A stretch of DNA of 41,128 nt, taken from the NCBI GenBank assembly GCA_024402335.1, contig JAKSTZ010000019.1:1-41128 (forward strand). The letters are read 5' to 3'. The DNA comes from Bacteroidales bacterium (lineage in GTDB: Bacteria > Bacteroidota > Bacteroidia > Bacteroidales > UBA1715). The first letter of the stretch is position 1. Each line of letters begins with the position of its first letter. The position numbers were made by a program, and so were the translations under genes. Positions 34,091 to 41,128 of the stretch are shown in pieces. A model generated the notes under the pieces. The model was not told the DNA's origin. It did not search any database and saw only the letters and a program-made list of their open reading frames with translations.

Positions 34091-34465
34091 CTAATTTTCT
34101 ATGAATTTAAAATTCAATTTTAAAAACTTAGAATATTGATTACCAGACATTAGCATGTCCAAATCTTCTTTTTCGTAGAACCACTTGATTAAAATATCGT
34201 GCTTCTCGAAATATTTTTCAATTGTCAAAAACAACTTTGCCAATTGCTTTGAAGATGACGTATTAAAATATTCAATCTTTATTTCGAATGTAAAACTCTC
34301 ACGCTCGTTTTCATCAAGAGTTTTGTCAACCCATTCCAACACTGGAGCATAGAAATCTATGGCATTTTCTGGAAGAGAACGCCCTGAGATAGTGAACACA
34401 TGTGATTCTGCCGAAAATTCAATTCGCGGCGTGTCTTCTGTTTCTTCAATGAAATAATTCTCCAT
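34091..34465 (-). CDS. SiaC-family (DUF1987) regulatory phosphoprotein
   Basis: The 124-residue protein shows the DUF1987/SiaC pattern: TPRIEFSAESHVFTISGRSL, PENAIDFYAPVLEWVDKTL, FTFEIKIEYFNTSSSKQLAK and IKWFYEKEDLDMLMSG. In Pseudomonas SiaC is reversibly phosphorylated (by the SiaA/SiaB pair) on the conserved Thr/Ser of the NTSSSK region and activates the diguanylate cyclase SiaD. No such partners lie nearby. It is the first gene of a unit with lgt. Confidence 0.85.
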   Translation of the reverse strand: MENYFIEETEDTPRIEFSAESHVFTISGRSLPENAIDFYAPVLEWVDKTLDENERESFTFEIKIEYFNTSSSKQLAKLFLTIEKYFEKHDILIKWFYEKEDLDMLMSGNQYSKFLKLNFKFIEN

Positions 34466-34519
34466 AACCTCTTATTTTCTAACCTATAAATGGGTTAATC
34501 TCTCATTCATAGAACATTA

Positions 34520-34527
34520 CAAAAATA
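34520..34527 (-). promoter_or_regulatory. -7 element for siaC-like-lgt
   Basis: TATTTTTG on the minus strand gives a leader of about 50 nt to the ATG at 34465. Confidence 0.45.
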
Positions 34528-34569
34528 ATGATTTAATTATAACTTGTACTGCTCTTTCTTATAAAAAAT

Positions 34570-34612
34570 AAAGGAAGCGCAAACATATATAATGAATCTA
34601 CGCTTCCTTTTA
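34570..34612 (-). terminator. intrinsic terminator of the sulfhydrylase gene
   Basis: On the minus strand AAAGGAAGCG and CGCTTCCTTT arms enclose a 21-nt loop and are followed by a T-rich run. It starts 4 nt after the gene's stop. Confidence 0.75.
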
Positions 34613-34615
34613 AAT

Positions 34616-35893
34616 TTATGCTTGTAATGCCTGTTCAATATCAGCTATGATATCGTTTACATTCTCGATTCCAACCGAAAAACGTATCAAATCTGGACGA
34701 ACACCAGCCTCTATCAACTGTTCATCAGACAACTGTCGATGAGTGTGTGATGCAGGATGTAATACACAAGTACGGGCATCTGCAACGTGTGTCACAATAC
34801 TACAAAGTTTTAAGTTATCCATAAAACGAATCGCACGTTGTCTGTCACCTTTTAAACCAAATGTGACAACACCACAAGATTGTCCATTTGTAAATTGTTT
34901 TTGAGCCAATTCATGATATTTGTTTGACTTCAATCCACTATAATTTACCCATGCCACTTGTGAATTATTTTCTAAATATTCCGCCACCTTTTGCGCATTT
35001 TCACAATGACGAGGAACACGCAAATGCAATGTTTCCAATCCCAAATTCAACAAAAACGCATTGTTTGGCGAAGGTATAGAACCCAAGTCTCTCATCAATT
35101 GAACAGTTGCCTTAGTTATATACGCCATTTTTCCAAATGCTTTCGTATATGTTAATCCATGATACGATTCATCTGGTTCTGTTAAACCCTTGAATTTATC
35201 ATGAACACGTTCCCAATCAAAGTTTCCTGAATCTACAATTGCTCCACCAACTTGTGTGGCATGTCCATCCATATATTTTGTAGTCGAATGGATAACAATA
35301 TCTGCACCAAATTCAAATGGACGACAATTTATTGGAGTTGCAAATGTATTATCTATTACAAGTGGGACACCGTTATTGTGAGCTATACGTGCAAATTTTT
35401 CAATATCCAAAACGCTCAAAACTGGATTGGCAATAGTTTCACCAAACAAAGCCTTCGTATTAGGACGGAATGCTTTTTGAATTTCTTCCTCGCTTGCGTC
35501 TGGATCAACAAATGTGCACTCTATTCCAAGTTTTTTCATTGTCACAGCAAACAAGTTGAAGGTACCACCATAAATAGTAGAAGACGACACAAAATGATCA
35601 CCTGCTTCACAAATATTAAAAATAGCATAGAATGATGCAGCTTGACCTGAAGATGTTAAAATCGCACCAACACCACCTTCTAACTGAGCAATCTTACTAG
35701 CCACAAAATCATTTGTAGGATTTTGCAATCGAGTATAAAAATAGCCACTTTCTTTTAAATCAAAAAGATCGGCCATTTGCTCTGTAGAGCTATATTTAAA
35801 TGTTGTACTTTGATAGATTGGCATTACACGTGGTTCACCATTTTTTGGTTCATAACCTGCCTGTACACATAACGTTTCAATATTATTTTTCAT
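34616..35893 (-). CDS. metY: O-acetylhomoserine sulfhydrylase (aminocarboxypropyltransferase)
   Basis: The 425-residue PLP enzyme of the Cys/Met metabolism family makes homocysteine from O-acetylhomoserine and sulfide. It has PIYQSTTFKYSS, YTRLQNPTNDFVASKIAQLE, SSGQAASFYAIFNI, VIDNTFATPINCRPFEFGAD and the PLP lysine in IHSTTKYMDGHATQVGGAI. The C-terminal FRFSVGIE-type motif reads IRFSVGIENVNDIIADIEQA. The frame is open to 35935, but the ATG at 35893 (MKNNIETLCVQAGYEP) fits the family and lies downstream of the -7 box. No SAM riboswitch fits in the short leader. Confidence 0.92.
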   Translation of the reverse strand: MKNNIETLCVQAGYEPKNGEPRVMPIYQSTTFKYSSTEQMADLFDLKESGYFYTRLQNPTNDFVASKIAQLEGGVGAILTSSGQAASFYAIFNICEAGDHFVSSSTIYGGTFNLFAVTMKKLGIECTFVDPDASEEEIQKAFRPNTKALFGETIANPVLSVLDIEKFARIAHNNGVPLVIDNTFATPINCRPFEFGADIVIHSTTKYMDGHATQVGGAIVDSGNFDWERVHDKFKGLTEPDESYHGLTYTKAFGKMAYITKATVQLMRDLGSIPSPNNAFLLNLGLETLHLRVPRHCENAQKVAEYLENNSQVAWVNYSGLKSNKYHELAQKQFTNGQSCGVVTFGLKGDRQRAIRFMDNLKLCSIVTHVADARTCVLHPASHTHRQLSDEQLIEAGVRPDLIRFSVGIENVNDIIADIEQALQA

Positions 35894-35912
35894 TGTTGTA
35901 TTTTTTGTTTTA

Positions 35913-35920
35913 CAAAGGTA
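35913..35920 (-). promoter_or_regulatory. -7 element of metY
   Basis: TACCTTTG on the minus strand, 19 nt before the ATG at 35893. Confidence 0.55.
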
Positions 35921-35941
35921 GAAATAATCATACATACCTAC

Positions 35942-35975
35942 AAAAAAAAAGCCCGCCGAAGCGAGCTCTTTTTTA
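35942..35975 (-). terminator. intrinsic terminator of the upstream secreted-protein gene
   Basis: GAGCTCGC and GCGGGCTT arms (one mismatch) around ttcg are followed by nine T on the minus strand, 15 nt after the stop at 35990. Confidence 0.8.
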
Positions 35976-35989
35976 TCATTATTCTCTAA

Positions 35990-37096
35990 TTATTTAACAA
36001 ATTTTGCTGTTCCTTCTGCTGTTTGAACAAAATATACACCAGCAGGTAAATCACTAATATTTAAAGATTCTTTTGCAGATTTTACTACTTGTCCTAACAT
36101 GTCAAGAATAACAATCTTTCCTTCCGAATAAACAACACCGTTGATAATTTCTACAGATGCATCACCTGCTATTGTTTCTACTGCTGTAAATTCTGAAGCG
36201 TCATCACGTGTAAGAGTATTACCAACAGTCAAATCTTTGATATAAATATCAGAAGTTTGTCCTTTTGTTGAAATATCACAGTTAATATAGACCTCTATAC
36301 CAATGATTCTTGTAGGATCAAGTTTTAAGCCAAATGTTGGTTGAGCATCAAATTGAATACCATTCCACCATGTGTTATTACCATCTTCTAAGACACCGCT
36401 ACAAGTACCATAAATATAACCGTCAAAGATGTAGTCTTGTAATTCATCCAATGCTCCATCTGGATCATTATCTGGGTCAGCATATAATAAAATACATTCA
36501 TTCCATGCCTTTTCATCTCTTGGAGCATACGAACTAACTTTTTCTAAGCCATCTGTACAGATGTAACCTTCTTTAGTTGTCTTACGGCCTTTAATATCCC
36601 ACAAGTCAACACGTAAATTGATAGAAGCATCACCTAAAGCTTGATATTTGAATGAAATAAGACGGTTTGCAGGATCAGAAAAATCTACAGTGTTTCCTTT
36701 TGCAGTACGATGACAACCATCTGCCCATTCTTCACCAGTTATTGGGTTTACCAATTGCCAATTATCACTTGCACAATTTGCAGGATATGCCCATTCCATC
36801 CAACTCATTCCAAATTTTTCATATGATCTTGTTTTTTCATAGCGAATATGGAATACATCACCATCTGTTTCAATAGAATATCCAGGATCTTTGTCTTCTA
36901 TCTTCATACCATTTTTTGGAGTAAGACCAACAAGACCTTTAACATTTGTAGTTTGATCATCTACTTCCCACCAACTATCATATTGGTCATAGTTTGCCTC
37001 AAATTCTTTCCAATATGTTGCTGGAATAGCAGTTTGTTGTGCAGAAACTCCCATTGCTAAGCAAATTCCTGCGAATAATGATACACCTCTCTTCAT
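35990..37096 (-). CDS. secreted protein with T9SS sorting domain, function unknown
   Basis: The 368-residue protein has a signal peptide MKRGVSLFAGICLAMGVSAQ. The body (residues about 22-285) is rich in aromatic residues and reads like a carbohydrate-binding-type beta-sandwich (WKEFEANYDQYDSWWEVDD, YQALGDASINLRVDLWDIKG, TWWNGIQFDAQPTFGLKLDP), but I recognise no family. The last 50 residues (EGKIVILDMLGQVVKSAKES, NISDLPAGVYFVQTAEGTAK) are a type A T9SS C-terminal sorting domain. It has its own promoter and lies directly downstream of the GH44 gene, so a role in polysaccharide binding or breakdown is plausible. Confidence 0.8.
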   Translation of the reverse strand: MKRGVSLFAGICLAMGVSAQQTAIPATYWKEFEANYDQYDSWWEVDDQTTNVKGLVGLTPKNGMKIEDKDPGYSIETDGDVFHIRYEKTRSYEKFGMSWMEWAYPANCASDNWQLVNPITGEEWADGCHRTAKGNTVDFSDPANRLISFKYQALGDASINLRVDLWDIKGRKTTKEGYICTDGLEKVSSYAPRDEKAWNECILLYADPDNDPDGALDELQDYIFDGYIYGTCSGVLEDGNNTWWNGIQFDAQPTFGLKLDPTRIIGIEVYINCDISTKGQTSDIYIKDLTVGNTLTRDDASEFTAVETIAGDASVEIINGVVYSEGKIVILDMLGQVVKSAKESLNISDLPAGVYFVQTAEGTAKFVK

Positions 37097-37126
37097 ATCA
37101 AAATAAATTTTTATTGTTAATTAAAG

Positions 37127-37134
37127 CAAATATA
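37127..37134 (-). promoter_or_regulatory. -7 element of the T9SS secreted-protein gene
   Basis: TATATTTG on the minus strand, about 30 nt before the ATG at 37096. Confidence 0.5.
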
Positions 37135-37159
37135 CAATTTTAAACACGTATTTGATACA

Positions 37160-40100
37160 CTATCGTACAATTATTTTCTTAACAATTGTTGTATTATCTT
37201 TTGTTATAACAATTGAATAAGTTCCTTCTTTTGATAGGGAAATAGATTTTTCTCCATCACAATCTCCTTGTTCAAGTATAGAACCATTCGCAGATATAAC
37301 TTTATATGAAACTCTTTCTAAAGAAGATAACACAATCGGTTGATTTACTTGAGCTGGCACTGGACTAACTTTGATGCTGCAAAGCAATTCTTCTACAGCT
37401 GTAGGATCATCTGGCTCAGGAGCTTTATAAACTAACGAAGAGTTATTAATAACCGACAATGTTGTATCTACAACAAAACCACCATCAGCAGAAGCCAATG
37501 CAGTCGAATTAAATCGCATAGATAGTGTGCTTCCTTTATAAACCAATGTGTCAAAATAGAGATTTAAAACTGCATCAGAATTAAAATCAAATGATTTTAC
37601 AGAAATCGAAGCAGTATCATTACATGTTACTATAACCTCTGAAGGTTCAGGTAATGTAGCAATATTTGTATTAAAGAACACCATCATTTTGTCGCCCGAC
37701 TTACTTACTTGAGCCTTTGTTATAGTTGTTACTGGATATTTTTCTTCATCTGTAAACTGTATATAATTTACATTGAAACCACTCGCAACTATAGACATTG
37801 TTATTTCATGTTCACCAGCTTGTAACGGTAATACACGATAAACATCTTTCCATGTAGAGAAACTTCTTGTCGATGGTAATGTCATATGATATTTTACACC
37901 ATCTATAATAAAGTTCAAGGCACCATTACTTTCCGAAGAATAACGAACATATACAGTATAGTTTTTATCTTCTGGTACCGAAATTTTATATGAATAGAAA
38001 TCGTTTATACTAATGTAACCAAGTGATGAACCATTTCCTAAAGAAGAAGTATCAGAACATTCTTCAACAGCTGGAGTTCCAACACAAGACCAATATTGTT
38101 CTGCTTGTACAACACCAGGAATTGGCGTCAATACTGCTCCCATATCTTGCAATGTATTTTCTACTTCCAAATCAAAATCTTCCAAAACACCGTTGTGAAT
38201 AGTTGCAACTTTGCCCTCATCTTTTAATGACAACGTATAGTCAACACCTGCAACCAAAGCTTTTTTCATAGAAAATGTAATGTATCTTCTAAATTCATTA
38301 TATGAAGCATCAAAATCCAAACTGTTTCCAGAACCATCAATTACAGAGAATCCTGCATTAGCGTAATCTACATCAGTTTTCAAATTTGATGAAAAATATA
38401 GTTTGATTGTATAGTTGTCCTCAATTCTTACAGAATCAATTACTGGCGAATAATTACCACCACCAACTAATTCCATTGAAAAATCACTTACCATTGTTCC
38501 ATCTATCGCAGAAAGACTAGTATTTGACGATGTTGAAACTATAGTTGGCAAGTATCGTAAAATTCTTTTCGATGGATACACTATAACTTCATAATCAGAG
38601 AAATCAGATTTTTTTACAGAATCTATAGATATCATTTCTTCATTTTGAAGTATTTGTAAACCTGCTTTTTCCGTAATAGCGCCAGTTTTTCTTGAAAAAT
38701 TTAATGTAAAATTTCTTCCTAATTCATCAACTTGTGAAGAAAGCACATAGAATTCCGATCCACTAATTTCATTATACACAAAAGCAGTATCGAACAATGC
38801 AATTGGAAGATTTGATTGACCAATTACATTTTCACCTCTGTATGAAACTTTAATATTCTTATCGGTTGATTTAATAGAATTAACAAGCTTTACTTTTGCT
38901 ATATTATTATCAAGCGTAACTGATGCTATCTCAGAATTATTTCCATTTACAACAACCGAAAATTCATTTTTTATAGCAGATGCGGTTTTCTCAGAAAGTT
39001 TATCAGTAAAATTCAAAACTATTGCAGAATTATCTAAATCATCCACTTTAGCTTCTACCAATGTAGTCTGAGGAACTGAATTCAAAATAATATGTACAGC
39101 TGAATAAGCAGGAATAGCATAAGAAAATTCACCGTTTTCTACTTTATCAACATTATCTAATTGAGTTATCTTTGAAGATTGTTGACCAAAACCGTATACA
39201 ACCCCTGATGAATACAATCCATTCTCTATTGTAAATTGGGTGTGTTGAGAATCTTTAGTCTTGTTTACAACAATTATATGCAAATTACCTTTCTCATCCA
39301 ATGACGCAAAACTAGAAAGTGCAGCAGTGTCACTCTGTTGTGCAAAAACAGAAGTTGTACCAAAATGTCCGCCTTGTGCATCATAATTCAAATATAAATC
39401 ATATGCGGCTGTAGAATAATTTTTGAATATATCCCACTTACATGCCAAATACACATCTTCACGACCAAAAACACCTAAAACATCAACCAAACAAAGCCCC
39501 CCTGACCAATGCTCTTCAGCATCATATTCAAACTCAGTAAAAGCTATTTTCATAGATGGATTGAAATTCTCTATGGATTTCTTAATCTTTGGAATAATAG
39601 CTCTACCACCTTGTGTACATACATATGAAGGACTTCCATTTGCTCCATAATAAGTATATTTAGAATCCCACAAACCACGTGGAGCTTGAAGACGTGCCTC
39701 AATCATATCATCAGTAATCAAATCATTTTTAGTTGTACTGATTGCGGTACTTTCTACATTTACAATTCTCTTCTTTGTAACAAGTCCAAATGACTCTGGA
39801 TACCAATGAAAAGCAATAGCATCAACTGGACGAAGACCTGTTTGTTTTTCATAACGATATAATGTATCTAAATAATAATCCACAAACCAAGAATATTTTG
39901 CAGGATATCCTTCACGTGTACTTAACTTATAATACTTATTCCATTGTATCGCATTCATTCCCCACATATAAGCATCTGACCAACCGAAAAACATAGGACC
40001 AAAAACTTCTGTACCTGGAGCCAATGTTTTCACAACAGAGGACACTGATATTGTCTTAGAAATCAATTCTTCAGGTGTTGTTGCATTAGGGTGCATACGT

Positions 40101-40702
40101 GCATGAGTACTATTCCATAGATAAGGTTCATTATCCACAGCATACGCAGAGATTCCACCATCACCTGGTTTCCCAAGCTTAGTTGTAAGATAATTAACCA
40201 ACTCATCAATATATACTGTATCATCTTCTGCATCTGGAGTCAACGTATATGGCTCAGATTTGTGAAATGAAATTGGCTTCCAACGTGAACTTGGAGCAAC
40301 ATCTTGTTGCGAAACAACTCCTTTTGCATCTGCAGCAACATACCCTGCAGCTTGAATAGAAACTAAACTAAATTGCCCATTCTTATCTGCCGTTTTTACA
40401 GCATTTAAAATAGGATAACCTGGTATGTTTTTACCAGAACCCGATGCATCATAGAAATTATCCGAAGTAAATGAATAGTCATTTCCACTATTAGAGGCAT
40501 TGTTTTCCCAGTTATAACTTGAACTTCTATTTCCTCCCCAACGAGTAGCTGTGGAATTTTCATATGCTTCGTTCGTTCCATATATATAAGGACTAATACT
40601 ATGTACGTTCGCCTTAACGTCCACAGTTACAATTTTTTGTGCATACAATGCACCTGGCATCATTCCTGCAATTAGCAGTAAACTTTTTGTTAGTTTATTC
40701 AT
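37160..40702 (-). CDS. multidomain secreted GH44 beta-glucanase with CBM6-like module and T9SS domain
   Basis: The 1,180-residue protein runs from the ATG at 40702 (signal peptide MNKLTKSLLLIAGMMPGALYAQ). The frame is open to 40804, but that extension overlaps the upstream small gene. Residues about 25-540 are a GH44 catalytic domain: ISPYIYGTNE, TATRWGGNRSSSYNWENNAS, AGYVAAD, acid/base E192 in AYAVDNEPYLW, and nucleophile E390 in FTEFEYDAEEHWSGG. GH44 enzymes are endo-beta-1,4-glucanases or xyloglucanases. Residues about 545-860 hold three Ig/SbsA-like beta domains. A CBM6/35-type module follows (GVVQAEQYW...YVRYSSES...GEHEITMSI...NVNYIQF), then a further Ig-like domain. The protein ends in a type A T9SS domain (GTYSIVITKDNTTIVKKIIV). 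It is probably cell-surface or secreted and acts on plant cell-wall glucans. Confidence 0.9.
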   Translation of the reverse strand: MNKLTKSLLLIAGMMPGALYAQKIVTVDVKANVHSISPYIYGTNEAYENSTATRWGGNRSSSYNWENNASNSGNDYSFTSDNFYDASGSGKNIPGYPILNAVKTADKNGQFSLVSIQAAGYVAADAKGVVSQQDVAPSSRWKPISFHKSEPYTLTPDAEDDTVYIDELVNYLTTKLGKPGDGGISAYAVDNEPYLWNSTHARMHPNATTPEELISKTISVSSVVKTLAPGTEVFGPMFFGWSDAYMWGMNAIQWNKYYKLSTREGYPAKYSWFVDYYLDTLYRYEKQTGLRPVDAIAFHWYPESFGLVTKKRIVNVESTAISTTKNDLITDDMIEARLQAPRGLWDSKYTYYGANGSPSYVCTQGGRAIIPKIKKSIENFNPSMKIAFTEFEYDAEEHWSGGLCLVDVLGVFGREDVYLACKWDIFKNYSTAAYDLYLNYDAQGGHFGTTSVFAQQSDTAALSSFASLDEKGNLHIIVVNKTKDSQHTQFTIENGLYSSGVVYGFGQQSSKITQLDNVDKVENGEFSYAIPAYSAVHIILNSVPQTTLVEAKVDDLDNSAIVLNFTDKLSEKTASAIKNEFSVVVNGNNSEIASVTLDNNIAKVKLVNSIKSTDKNIKVSYRGENVIGQSNLPIALFDTAFVYNEISGSEFYVLSSQVDELGRNFTLNFSRKTGAITEKAGLQILQNEEMISIDSVKKSDFSDYEVIVYPSKRILRYLPTIVSTSSNTSLSAIDGTMVSDFSMELVGGGNYSPVIDSVRIEDNYTIKLYFSSNLKTDVDYANAGFSVIDGSGNSLDFDASYNEFRRYITFSMKKALVAGVDYTLSLKDEGKVATIHNGVLEDFDLEVENTLQDMGAVLTPIPGVVQAEQYWSCVGTPAVEECSDTSSLGNGSSLGYISINDFYSYKISVPEDKNYTVYVRYSSESNGALNFIIDGVKYHMTLPSTRSFSTWKDVYRVLPLQAGEHEITMSIVASGFNVNYIQFTDEEKYPVTTITKAQVSKSGDKMMVFFNTNIATLPEPSEVIVTCNDTASISVKSFDFNSDAVLNLYFDTLVYKGSTLSMRFNSTALASADGGFVVDTTLSVINNSSLVYKAPEPDDPTAVEELLCSIKVSPVPAQVNQPIVLSSLERVSYKVISANGSILEQGDCDGEKSISLSKEGTYSIVITKDNTTIVKKIIVR

Positions 40703-40709
40703 AGTTTTA

Positions 40710-40961
40710 TTATAAGGTAGTATTAGGTAGTTCTTCTTTCTCTGTTTTAAAAGGACTATTGGTTGTAATGGTACCGTCAGCCAATTCGTAATATATTTTA
40801 CCATCTACAGAATAGACAAGAGGAATTCCTTTTTTACGATTTTCCTCTTGAGCTTTTCTAACGGCTTGATTGCCTATGGACTCTATTTCAAATCCCTTTA
40901 AGTATAAATTTAAATCCTCAAATTTTTTTACTTCCATAAATTGCCTATATGATATAAACAA
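40710..40961 (-). CDS. small hypothetical protein upstream of GH44 gene
   Basis: The protein is 83 residues from 40961, or 75 from an in-frame ATG at 40937 (MEVKKFEDLNLYLKGF), which looks more natural. It contains NQAVRKAQEENRKKGIPLVY and SVDGKIYYELADGTITTNSP, a pattern seen in small uncharacterised proteins, some linked to toxin-antitoxin pairs; no toxin is adjacent. It ends 7 nt before the GH44 start and has a promoter, so it may be the first gene of the GH44 transcript. No function is assigned. Confidence 0.6.
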   Translation of the reverse strand: MFISYRQFMEVKKFEDLNLYLKGFEIESIGNQAVRKAQEENRKKGIPLVYSVDGKIYYELADGTITTNSPFKTEKEELPNTTL

Positions 40962-40982
40962 TAGTTTTTTCTTTTATATTCC

Positions 40983-41008
40983 AAATAGGTTTTTAAACCA
41001 ACCTATTT
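40983..41008. repeat. 9-bp inverted repeat in the leader of the small gene
   Basis: AAATAGGTT (40983-40991) and AACCTATTT (41000-41008) are exact complements. They lie between the -7 element and the start codon, so this is a possible operator or RNA hairpin. Confidence 0.4.
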
Positions 41009-41020
41009 TTTCAAACTCTA

Positions 41021-41028
41021 CAAATATA
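41021..41028 (-). promoter_or_regulatory. -7 element for small gene-GH44 unit
   Basis: TATATTTG on the minus strand, 60-80 nt before the candidate starts. Confidence 0.5.
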
Positions 41029-41080
41029 TAAATTTCTTTTTCAAAAAATCATTGTTTTTCTGCAACTAACAGAAAAAAGA

Positions 41081-41108
41081 AAAGGCTGCTCTTTTCAGAA
41101 CAGCCTTT
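41081..41108 (-). terminator. terminator of a gene beyond the right edge
   Basis: AAAGGCTG and CAGCCTTT arms are followed, on the minus strand, by TTTTCTTTTTTC. No gene in the window ends here, so it probably serves a minus-strand gene to the right. Confidence 0.7.
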
Positions 41109-41128
41109 CTCTTTATATCGCCGGATTG

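Noticed and set aside
35894..35935. Longer start for metY
   Set aside because: It contains the -7 box and transcription start; MKNNIETL at 35893 matches the family.
35894..35940. SAM riboswitch before metY
   Set aside because: The leader from the -7 box is only about 15-20 nt long.
40703..40804. Longer start for the GH44 protein
   Set aside because: It would precede the signal peptide with 34 unrelated residues and overlap the small upstream gene.

Overview
The window looks like a chromosomal segment of a low-GC member of the Bacteroidota, most likely order Bacteroidales. The evidence is the many TAnnTTTG promoter elements, secreted proteins ending in type IX secretion (T9SS) sorting domains, a SiaC/DUF1987 protein, a small Bacteroidales-type HTH protein and a Bacteroidota-style Mrp. 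The species cannot be fixed from the sequence. Genes are tightly packed, with 1-nt TAATG overlaps inside operons and interlocked stop codons between convergent genes.

Region 1 (1-8698, minus) is one giant open reading frame that runs off the left edge (at least 2,899 codons). It has a signal peptide, about 760 residues of GLUG-type beta-helix repeats, and about 22 InlB-B/Flg_new (Listeria-Bacteroides) repeats of 222 bp. Between repeats, at three places, it carries domains that resemble the C-terminal domain of ribosomal protein L7/L12: two in tandem, one near-canonical, then two in tandem. This is the most unusual feature of the window.

Region 2 (8699-9888) is non-coding apart from tRNA-Ser(UGA) with its own promoter and terminator. 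It also holds palindromic elements, an rRNA-type promoter plus boxA-like leader with no rRNA behind it, and a long rod-like RNA hairpin upstream of a short sigma-70 family gene.

Region 3 (9889-18000): sigma factor, zeta-type kinase, a YfcE-like phosphodiesterase with a GNAT acetyltransferase, yebC-purU, and a four-gene minus-strand operon for a biotin-dependent acyl-CoA carboxylase (carboxyltransferase, a small epsilon-like protein, a double biotinyl-domain carrier) ending in a phytoene desaturase/RetSat-like flavoprotein.

Region 4 (18316-32000) is housekeeping: topoisomerase IV A, ribD, prmC, mrp with a Nim-like flavin protein, an operon of polysaccharide deacetylase, TPR-CAP protein and RNase HII, dGTPase, and a LysR regulator divergent from an AspT/YidE-type transporter.

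Region 5 (32100-41128): a small HTH protein, a lipoprotein, lgt with siaC-like, an O-acetylhomoserine sulfhydrylase, and two T9SS-secreted proteins. One of these is a multidomain GH44 beta-glucanase with a CBM6-like module, suggesting a plant-polysaccharide degrader.
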